In this document: positions 13,881-22,700 of the stretch, in pieces
How positions within the stretch are numbered: the first letter of the stretch is position 1
How the letters are laid out: every line of letters starts with the position of its first letter
Assembly (NCBI GenBank): GCA_900759455.1
Contig: CAAEVI010000141.1
Span: 1-23,040 of the forward strand
Direction of reading: 5' to 3'
DNA: 23,040 bases
DNA from: Erysipelotrichaceae bacterium
Lineage (GTDB): Bacteria; Bacillota_I; Bacilli_A; Erysipelotrichales; Erysipelotrichaceae
Notes under the pieces: model-generated
The model's input: only the letters and a program-made list of their open reading frames with translations
Database searches by the model: none
Told to the model about the DNA's origin: nothing
Position numbers and translations under genes: made by a program

Positions 13881-15575
13881 ATGGTTAATGAAGCTTATGA
13901 AAGGTGGTTGAACCACCCGAATCTTGATCCATCCTATAAAGAAACGATGGAAAAAATGACGGAAAAAGAAATCAATGATGCATTCTATACAACGATTGAG
14001 TTTGGTACAGCAGGTATGCGAGGATTGCTCGGACCTGGTACGAACCGTATCAATCTGCACACGATTCGTAAAGCGAACGAAGGCTTTGCCGGTTATATTG
14101 AAGCACATGGGGAAGAGGCAAAGCAGCGCGGTATTGCCATTGGATATGATAACCGACACATGTCACCTGAATTCGCAATGGATTCTGCACGTGTACTGGC
14201 AAAACACGGTATCCGCTCTTACGTATTCGAGTCACTGCGCCCGACTCCGGAGCTGTCCTTTGCCGTTCGTTATTTTAACTGCTTTGGCGGTATCATGGTA
14301 ACGGCATCTCATAATCCTAAAGAATACAACGGCTATAAGCTGTATGATGAAAAAGGATGTCAGTTGGTTCCGGCTTTGGCTCAGCAGGTCATTGACCGCG
14401 TTAATGCAGTTGAGGATGAGCTGGCAATTACTTCTGATGTTACAGCAGAAGAAGAAAAACTGATCACGGTCATCGGAAAAGAAGTAGATGAGGAATACTA
14501 TAAAAATGTCTTAAGCATTCAGCTGAACCCGGATGTGAACAAAGACGATGTGAAGATCATCTTTACACCGGAACACGGAACAGCCAATATTCCGGTGAAA
14601 GAAGTGTATACACGTGCCGGCTATCATTTCGTGGCAGTTGAAGAGCAGTGTACACCGGATCCAGATTTCTCGAATACACCGACACCAAATCCGGAAGAAC
14701 CTGGTTCTTATGAGCTCGCGTTGGAATATGCAAAACGGGAAGATGCAGATATTATTCTGGTATGCGACCCGGATGCGGACCGCATGGGCGTAGGTGTAAA
14801 GCACAACGGAGAATATAAACTGCTGACCGGAAACCAGAGCGGTTCGGTATTAATTGAATACATCTTGTCACAGCTGAGCGAAAAAGGACTGATGCCGGAA
14901 AACCCGGTTATGTTCAATACGGTCGTTACTAGCGATCTCGGCGAGAAGATTGCCAACAAGTTTGGCGTGGAATGCGAAAAAACATTGACAGGATTTAAAT
15001 TTATCGGTGAAAAGGTTGCCAAGTATGAAGTCAGCGGTGAAAAGAACTATGTGTTTGGATATGAGGAAAGCTACGGTTCTTTGATCAAGCCGTTTGTACG
15101 AGATAAAGATGCTCCTCAGGCATGTCTGATGTTGGCCGAAGCAGCATGCTATTACAAGGCGCAGGGAAAGACCCTAGTTGACGTTCTGTATGGCCTCTAT
15201 GATGAACTTGGTTATTATGAAGAAAGCCAGACATCACTGACACTTGCTGGACAGGAAGGTGCCATGCGCATCAAACAGATCCTCAGTGATCTGAGAAACA
15301 GCGACGTGACAGAAATCAACGGCATGAAGGTCGTACGCTTTGAAGACTACAAAGAATGTGTCATCAAGGAAAACGGAACAGTCAGCGAGCTGAGCGGATT
15401 TACTAAATCCGATGTGCTGAAATACTATTTGGCAGACGGCAGCTGGATCGCAATCCGCCCAAGCGGAACCGAGCCAAAATGCAAATTCTATTTCTGTATC
15501 AAAGGAACTTCTTTACAGGATGCTCATGAAAAGACTGTTGCTTATCAGAAGGCAATTGCAGAAATGACGAAATAA
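13881..15575 (+). CDS. Phosphoglucomutase / phosphomannomutase (alpha-D-phosphohexomutase)
   Basis: 564 residues, the size of the Bacillota PgcA/PGM2-like branch. It interconverts glucose-6-P and glucose-1-P (possibly mannose phosphates too) in the cytoplasm. All four family motifs are seen: phosphoserine loop TASHNPKEYNGYK (S143), metal loop CDPDADRMG, sugar-binding GYEESYG, and phosphate-binding RPSGTEPK near the C-terminus. ATG 13881 has AGAGAGG 9 nt upstream; a TTG at 13872 would add three residues. Glucose-1-P from this enzyme is the substrate of GlgC encoded 5 kb upstream, and a cre site lies at a comparable promoter position in both. A terminator follows. Confidence 0.93.
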   Translation: MVNEAYERWLNHPNLDPSYKETMEKMTEKEINDAFYTTIEFGTAGMRGLLGPGTNRINLHTIRKANEGFAGYIEAHGEEAKQRGIAIGYDNRHMSPEFAMDSARVLAKHGIRSYVFESLRPTPELSFAVRYFNCFGGIMVTASHNPKEYNGYKLYDEKGCQLVPALAQQVIDRVNAVEDELAITSDVTAEEEKLITVIGKEVDEEYYKNVLSIQLNPDVNKDDVKIIFTPEHGTANIPVKEVYTRAGYHFVAVEEQCTPDPDFSNTPTPNPEEPGSYELALEYAKREDADIILVCDPDADRMGVGVKHNGEYKLLTGNQSGSVLIEYILSQLSEKGLMPENPVMFNTVVTSDLGEKIANKFGVECEKTLTGFKFIGEKVAKYEVSGEKNYVFGYEESYGSLIKPFVRDKDAPQACLMLAEAACYYKAQGKTLVDVLYGLYDELGYYEESQTSLTLAGQEGAMRIKQILSDLRNSDVTEINGMKVVRFEDYKECVIKENGTVSELSGFTKSDVLKYYLADGSWIAIRPSGTEPKCKFYFCIKGTSLQDAHEKTVAYQKAIAEMTK

Positions 15576-15594
15576 TCGAAAAAGCAGGTACCGG

Positions 15595-15641
15595 AAAAGC
15601 GGTTGCTGTGGAGATCAGTAAATCCATACAGCCGCTTTTTT
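15595..15641 (+). terminator. Terminator after the phosphohexomutase gene
   Basis: The outer stem AAAAGCGG / CCGCTTTT continues into inner pairs CTG/CAG and TGGA/TCCA with small bulges, and ends in six T. Confidence 0.75.
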
Positions 15642-15732
15642 GAATTGAAAACGGCAATGTGAAGCTTTTGTGAAGAAATCTGCATAAATTAATGATCTGT
15701 TTGTACTTTTTGGTTTTTGCATCTGAATGTGT

Positions 15733-15760
15733 TTGCACACAGCCGTATTCATGTTATAAA
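15733..15760 (+). promoter_or_regulatory. Promoter of the two-TM protein gene
   Basis: TTGCAC (15733-15738), a 16-bp spacer and TATAAA (15755-15760) preceded by TG-n (extended -10). The predicted start is near 15767. Confidence 0.6.
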
Positions 15761-15765
15761 TAATG

Positions 15766-15779
15766 AGAAAGCGTTTTCC
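15766..15779 (+). promoter_or_regulatory. Candidate cre on the transcription start of the two-TM gene
   Basis: AGAAAGCGTTTTCC matches 12 of 14 cre positions on either strand, with the CG core intact and both mismatches at the outer ends. Its place at +1 to +13 is the classical repressing position. Confidence 0.48.
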
Positions 15780-15877
15780 TGAGAAGAAAATTCTGACATA
15801 TTGCCAGATCGAGCTTATCAAGGGGAGCTTTGATTCAACAGGGGACGAAAAAGATTGATAGAAGGGAAGAATAGATA

Positions 15878-16153
15878 ATGAAGAAAGATAAAAAAGTCAT
15901 GAATGAAAACCAAGAAAGCAAAGGACCGTACATGGTATTTTATGTATTGTCTGTCTTATTGCTGATTTATATGCTGTTTTCACTGGTTACAAGCTATCAG
16001 AATTTTGTGCAGTATTGTGACACATACGGCGTAAGGCCGACAGAAGTATGGTTTACAGGATTCCAGTCCATTCTGGCGGCTGCTGTACCATGCATCGTTT
16101 ATGCTGCGACAATGTATGGCATTGGCTACTTGATCAAGCGCAGTCATGAGTAA
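15878..16153 (+). CDS. Small two-TM membrane protein of unknown function
   Basis: 91 residues; I do not recognise the family. It has a charged cytoplasmic start (MKKDKKVMNENQESKG), then TM1 at about 18-41 (YMVFYVLSVLLLIYMLFSLV). A loop of about 24 residues with one Cys follows (NFVQYCDTYGVRPTEVWF), then TM2 at about 66-86 (ILAAAVPCIVYAATMYGIGY) and a basic end (KRSHE). By the positive-inside rule both ends are cytoplasmic and the loop external. ATG 15878 follows GAAGGGAAG at about 10 nt; M8 is a possible later start. It stands alone between its own promoter with cre and a strong terminator, so it is real and regulated. It lies between sugar-metabolism genes but gives no functional clue. Confidence 0.72.
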   Translation: MKKDKKVMNENQESKGPYMVFYVLSVLLLIYMLFSLVTSYQNFVQYCDTYGVRPTEVWFTGFQSILAAAVPCIVYAATMYGIGYLIKRSHE

Positions 16154-16209
16154 TGAACAATAACATATACATATCCTTCATGAAGAGACCAGAAGTAATA
16201 TGAAAAGTA

Positions 16210-16245
16210 ACGGATTCAAACATTTTTGTTTGAATCTGTTTTTTT
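16210..16245 (+). terminator. Terminator of the two-TM gene
   Basis: A 13-bp stem (16210-16222 with 16227-16239, including one G-T pair) has a TTTT loop and a seven-T run. Confidence 0.9.
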
Positions 16246-16385
16246 GGAGGTCAATGTGAAGGAACTTGCTAAAAAACAGAATAATAAAAAGATAAAATAC
16301 AGAAAAAAGTATAAAAAAACGAAAATGAAAACTATTTCACAGTGTGGTTTGCATAATTATCGAAAAATATTTTTGTGTATCAAAA

Positions 16386-16412
16386 ATGAACAAAAATTCT
16401 TTTTTTGTTCAT
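16386..16412. repeat. Perfect 11-bp inverted repeat
   Basis: ATGAACAAAAA (16386-16396) pairs with TTTTTGTTCAT (16402-16412) around a 5-nt loop. No T tract follows, so it is not a standard terminator on the plus strand. Confidence 0.6.
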
Positions 16413-16431
16413 GTCATTTCATAAAAAGTAC

Positions 16432-16468
16432 AACAGAATCACCCAAAACTGCAAAGGGTGATACTGTT
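16432..16468. repeat. 12-bp inverted repeat with one A/A mismatch
   Basis: AACAG-a-ATCACCC (16432-16444) pairs with GGGTGAT-a-CTGTT (16456-16468) around an 11-nt loop. It is GC-richer than its surroundings and not followed by T's; it could be an operator or a leader RNA stem. Confidence 0.55.
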
Positions 16469-16664
16469 ATTTGGAAAAATTTATGTTATTATTTGTGTGT
16501 ACAGTATATGGAAATTCTGTGGATGCTGAATGAAATCTGTGTTAAGGGATGACGATGAAAAGTACCAGATTGTTTCAAATCATCGAATAACAAATACGGA
16601 GATTAAGACGGCAGCACAGGGAAAGGATTGGAAAACCAGAGAGGTAAATTTTTTTAGCTTACAT

Positions 16665-16678
16665 TGTAAGCGCTAACG
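16665..16678 (+). promoter_or_regulatory. Candidate cre upstream of GH31
   Basis: TGTAAGCGCTAACG matches 13 of 14 cre positions, with the CG core intact, 36 bp before the GH31 ATG. It overlaps a longer palindrome (TTAGCTTAC / GTAAGC-g-CTAA, 16654-16676). So close to the start codon it would be expected to repress, by blocking a promoter or the passage of polymerase. Confidence 0.52.
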
Positions 16679-16714
16679 TGCATTTTTTAAGAAAGAAAGG
16701 TGACTGTTGAAATT

Positions 16715-19700
16715 ATGGGCGAAAACTTTAAGAAACTTAGCAAGGTCGCTTTGGCCCTTGCTATGGCGTTGCCTACAGTAGGAAACGGTGTCCAGATTAT
16801 CTCTGCAAAAGACACTGCTCCTGTTGCAACAAATCAAAAAGCTGCCGAACTTCCTCCTGTAAAAGATGGTTATACGTATGTAAGTGCTGTCTCTTCTGTA
16901 GATCAGAATAACAATGAAATTACGTTGACTATGCAGCAGGGTGAAAGAATCCGCTTTACATTCTTGGAAAACAATGTATTCAGAATGTATATGGCTGCAC
17001 CTGGCGAGGAATTCCAGGAATATCCGACACCAAACAGCCAGGATCACACGGCTACGATTACAAACAAAACAGATGATGCTTACTATACTGAGTATCAGGT
17101 AAAACCGACGTTGACTGAAGATGAAACAACGGTAACGATGATAACTGATCAGATTACGATCACAGTAGATAAAGAAACATCAATGATGACTGTAACAAGC
17201 GGTGATCAGGTAATCGTAAAAGAAACTGCTCCTCTGCAGTATAAAGCAGGAAGTACGATTCAGACACTGGCAAGCAGCGAAGATGAATACTATTACGGTG
17301 GCGGTACACAGAACGGTCGTTTCTCTCACAAAGGTGAGAAAATTAAAATTGTAAACAGCAATAACTGGGTAGATGGCGGTGTTGCTTCACCGAATCCATT
17401 CTACTGGTCAACTGCAGGTTATGGTGTGGTACGCAACACTTGGAAACCAGGTGAATATGATTTCACAAGCAATGATTCCATTACAACTACACATAATGAA
17501 CAGCGTTTCGATGCATACTTCTTCATTGATCCAACACCAGTTGAAATTCTCGGTGATTACTATGAACTGACAGGAAATCCTGCTGAACTTCCTGAATACG
17601 CTTCATATCTGGGTCATTTGAACTGCTACAACCGTGACTACTGGAAAGAAGTAGATGAAGGTACTGACCGCGCAATTAAACTGGGGGACAAGTGGTATGT
17701 AGAATCACAGTCAGACAATGGCGGTGAAAAAGAAACACTGTTGGGCGATAATGACATCAGTGCTCAGAATATTATTCGTGAACATCAGAAATATGATATG
17801 CCATTAGGATGGTTCCTGCCAAACGATGGTTATGGCTGCGGTTATGGTCAGAGCGATACACAGGCAGGGGACCTGGAGAACCTAAAAGCATTTGCAGATT
17901 ATGCAATCGGTGAAGGTGTTCAGACAGGCCTTTGGACACAGTCTAACCTGTGGCCAGCTGATCCAAGCAACCCTCAGAAAGGTGAGCGCGATATCTACAA
18001 AGAAGTAGAAAACGGTGTTCACTCAGTTAAAACTGACGTTGCATGGGTTGGTGCCGGATATTCTATGGCACTCAACGGTATCAGTGTTGCATATGATGCA
18101 ATCGTATCTAAATCAGGCTTGAAACCAAATATCGTTACTCTGGACGGCTGGGCTGGTACACAGCGTTACGGTGGTATCTGGACTGGTGACCAGTCTGGTG
18201 GAGCTTGGGAATATATCCGTTTCCATATTCCAACATATATTGGTACATCACTGTCCGGTCAGCCAAATATTGGTAGTGACATGGATGGTATCTTCGGCGG
18301 AAAGAATCCTACAGTATGGACTCGTGACTTCCAGTGGAAGACATTTACAACTTACATGTTAGATATGGACGGCTGGGGTTCAAACCAGAAGAGTCCATGG
18401 GCATTAGGCGGAGATGAAACATCTATTAACCGTGCTTATCTGAAACTGAAAGCACAGCTGATGCCTTACAACAATACGATTTCTCATGAAGCAACAGCTG
18501 AAGGCGGACTGCCGATGATTCGTGCAATGTTCCTGGAAGAAGCTAATGAATTTACATTAGGTAAGGCTACACAGTATCAGTACATGTGGGGCGATAACTT
18601 CCTGGTAGCACCTATTTATCAGAATACAGCTGCTGACAGTGACGGAAATGATGTTCGTAATGATATCTATCTGCCATCTACAAGCGATGTATGGATCGAT
18701 TACTTTACAGGACAGCAGTACCGCGGCGGACAGATTCTGAACAACTTTGATGCTCCGATCTGGAAACTGCCGGTATTTGTAAAGAACGGTTCAATCGTTC
18801 CTATGTATCCGGAAAACAACAACCCTGAAGCAGTCAGCGAAACAAATGAGCAGGGTCTTGACCGTACACAGCGTATCGTTGAATTCTGGCCAGCAGGCAA
18901 CACAGAATTTGAAGCATACGAAGACGATGGTAAGACACAGGGTGGTGCCGGAACTACAACTCTGTATACTTCTGTGGTAGAAGATGGTACAGCTACATTG
19001 ACAGCTAACAAGACAATCGGTACATACACAGGTATGCAGGAAGAACGTACTACTGAATTCATCGTTAACGTTTCTAAAGAACCAACTGCAGTAAAAGGTA
19101 GCGTTGGCGGTAAAGACGTAACATTTACAAAAGTTGATACAATGGAAGCATTGGAAAGTGCAGAAGGAAATGTATATTTCTATGATGCAAATCCAGATGT
19201 TTACGTTAAACAGTATGCAGATGAAGGCAGCTCAATCGCGAATCTGGAAGCTACTTCCACTCCGAAGCTGTATGTTAAATCTGCAGAAAAACTGAGCGTT
19301 ACTGAATACGACTTCCAGGTAGTCGTTGAAGGTTTCGCAAATGATCAGGATCTTGGTTCTGATACATTGAATGAAGATCTTGCTGTTCCTCAGAACATTC
19401 AGGAACTCGACAAGTCTGATGACTATATTACGATCGGATGGGATACAGTAGATGAAGCTGTAAGCTATGATGTAATGGTTGACGGAAACGTATATCGCAA
19501 CATCCTTGAACCTACTTATACACAGAGCGGTCTGCATTTCTCTACTGAACATACTTATCAGGTACGTACTGTAAATGCTGCTGGTGAATACTCTAACTGG
19601 TCTGAAGTTGCTACATTTGTAACAGAAGATGATCCGTTCCGCAATACACCTACACCAACTGACATTGATTGGGAAGGTACAATTTACAGTAATCGTACAG

Positions 19701-22700
19701 CTAATTTGGCATTCGACCATGAATTCCAGAGCGGTGACGGCGGATTCCATTCCGGCGGCGGCGATCTCGGTAAAGCTTTGACAGTTGATTATGGTAAATC
19801 ATATCAGTTGGATATGATCGAATACTATCCTCGTACAGATGCTGGAAACGGTACTGTAACGCAGATGGAAATCTCTACAAGTATCGACGGTATCCATTGG
19901 AGCGATCCTCAGACTTATAACTTCAACCGTGATGCTACTACGAAGACTGTCGACATGAAGGGAACAACTGCTCGTTATGTACGCTTTATTCCTCGTGCAA
20001 GCGTTGGCGGATTCTTCTCTGCAAGTGAAATCTTGGTATACAAAGTAGATAAGACAGATGGTAAATTAGTCGGTGATGTTAATAACTCTGGTACAATCGA
20101 TGAAAACGATTTGACATTCTACGAAAACTACATTGGTCTGAATACAACAGATAAGGACTTCGAATACATCAAGAACGTTGGCGGCGACATCGATGGCAAC
20201 GATGAAATCGATGCGTATGACCTGTCATATGTTGCAGCTATGCTGAACGATGGTATTTCTGATCCGGCTGAAGGCGTAGAAGGTAAGATCACTCTTGTTC
20301 CTTCTAAGACAGACATCAAGGCCGGTGACCTTGTTACAGTTGATATCTATGGTATCGGTCTGAAGAATGTAAATGCATTCAGCGTTGCATTCCCTGAAGA
20401 TGTTTCTCTGTATAATGTTGAAAACCCTGGTTCTGCATCAATCAGTACAGCATTCATGAAGAACTTCTCTAAGAACCGTACACACTCTGCAGGTGCTAGA
20501 GATACATGGACTGTATTCACTAATGTTGGTGCACAGGATCTGATCAACGGTACTGGAACGATCGCTACAATGACAATCAAAGCAAATGCTGACTTTACTT
20601 GGGATGAGTCTCGTAATGCTACTAAGGCTATTCTGGTTGGACAGGATATGAGCACAACAGATGCAATCATCGACCTGACACAGAAACCTTCCGTACCGGA
20701 AACTCATAAAGTATTGACTCCAGGTGATGGAATTTCTGAAATTACATTCACTAACGAGCATATGGAAAACAATACCGGATCTACTCTGTGGCAGCAGAGC
20801 AACTGGAAAGACATTATGTTTGATGGTCTGACTTCCGGTGAAATGGCTGAATTTAAGTGGTATTATGCAGATAAAGACATTCCTGCAGAAGTAATGTTAC
20901 CAACAGACTTCAATATCGGTCTTGATGGTGCACGTCAGTTGACAAATGTAACGATTTACGCTCGTAATGCAGGTAACGGTGCGTTGAAGACAAGCAAACT
21001 GGTTGCATACAACGGAGATGAAGTGGTTTACGAATCTGATGTTGTAAACGGAAGCAATCCAACATTTGAAGTTAATCAGACAGTGACTAAGCTGGTATGG
21101 ACACCAATCACAGCTGACGGTACTGCAACTGGATCTCAGACTGGTACAGAAGATAACCGTATGCTGTCTCTGTATGAAATCGTTGTTGAAGAAGATTCTG
21201 CAGTTGAAGCAACTGGCATCAGCTTCGATGACAGCAGCGTGAAGACTTTGAAAGTCGGATCAATGGGCGAAGTTTCAGCAACAGTTGCTCCTGGTAATGC
21301 TACTAACCCATTCTATAATGTAACAAGCAGCAACCCAGACGTTGTTTCTGTTACAAAGATTCCTATGGAGTCTAAATATGTATTCCTTGTAAAAGGTCTT
21401 GCTGAGGGTACTGCAACATTAACAGCAACTTCTGAAGACGGTGAATATACTGCTACTTGGGAAGTGTCTGTTGAAACAGGATTGAACGATGAAGCGTTGA
21501 ACGAAGAACTTGAAACAGTCAACGGATTATATCAGAACCTGTACACTGTAGAATCTTGGGCAAAATTACAGAATGCTGTAGATCAGGCAAAAGCTATCCT
21601 TGAAGATCCAGAAGCTACTCAGAACGATCTGGATACTGCAGTAATCGCAATCAAGACTGCACGTGTAGCTCTTGAATTCAAGGGATCTAATGTCGATCAG
21701 CCTTCAAGCGAGAACTTGATCTCTCATGAAGGAATGACATATGTTGACGAGTCAAGCTGCAGTGCTGCTGAGCAGGAACATGCAAGCAATGTACTCGATG
21801 ACAATCCAGATACAATCTGGCATTCAAACTACTACACTGGCTATAAACTGCCACAGTACTTTACAATTGACCTGGGTGCTGAATACGCACTGGAACAGGT
21901 AGACTATCTGCCTCGTCAGGGAAGCCACAACGGTCATGTTACTCATTATCGTGTAGAAGTAAGTACAGACAACGAAACATTCACACCGGTTGTTGAAGGA
22001 TACTTCGAAAATGATGGTAACGAACTGACTGAACCAACAGTTGCAAAAGAAATCAAGTTCGATACAGTAAATGCTCGTTATGTTAAGTTCATCGCTATCG
22101 AATCTCTCGGTGATACTCCAAATGCGTATGCATCATGTGCTGAAATGAATTTCTATGGTCTGCCTGTTGGAGAAAGCGGAAACTTTGAAGACCTGCAGGC
22201 TGCTATTGCTGAAGCAGAGAAATTATCTGCTGATGCTTATACAGCAGACAGCTGGGCAGCATTCGAAGCTGCATTAACTGCTGCTAAGGAAGTAACAGAA
22301 GACAGTGAAGCTGCAGTCATCAACAATGCTCTGGCTACACTGACTGCTACAAAAGAAGCATTGGTTGCAAGAGCAAGCGAAGGTGCTTTGAACTCTCTGA
22401 AAGCACAGGTTGCTAAGGCTGAAGAATTACGCGATAAATATGCTGAAGAAGACTTCGCAGAAGTTGACGCTGCGATCCAGGCTGCAAACGCATTGATCAG
22501 TGAACCAGAAAATGCAGGCACAGTTGCTGTGGCTGAAGCTATGGTTAACCTGAGCAAAGCAATGCAGGGTCTGCAGAATGCAATGGACATCGATGATTGG
22601 AAAGCATATATCCAGTACACGATCGATTACGGTAAAGAAGAACTTGCTAACGCAGAAAACGTACGTCCGGGACAGTTGAAGAAACTGGAAGAAGCTATCG

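Larger units (their letters stand above)
15576..15877 (+). other. Intergenic region between pgm and the two-TM gene
   Basis: No gene is seen. It holds the pgm terminator, a promoter (15733-15760), a cre covering the predicted start, and a leader of about 110 nt. In the leader, roughly 15807-15834 can fold into a short bulged stem (ATCGAGCT with AGCTTTGAT); no known riboswitch was recognised. Confidence 0.5.
16246..16714 (+). other. 469-bp leader/intergenic region before the GH31 gene
   Basis: No convincing gene is seen. It is A/T-rich and contains an 11-bp perfect inverted repeat (16386-16412), a 12-bp inverted repeat with an A/A mismatch (16432-16468) and a cre embedded in a longer palindrome (16654-16678), with AAAGGTGA (16696-16703) before the GH31 ATG. 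I could not find a good -35/-10 pair, so the GH31 promoter is unresolved and the transcript may have a long structured leader. Confidence 0.5.

Noticed and set aside
16226..16552. Open frame of 108 codons (or 98 from GTG 16256 behind GGAGG) in the GH31 leader
   Set aside because: It begins inside a strong terminator, is a lysine-rich low-complexity product of A/T-rich DNA, and runs through two inverted repeats; no family is recognisable. I treat it as non-coding, though the GGAGG is noted.
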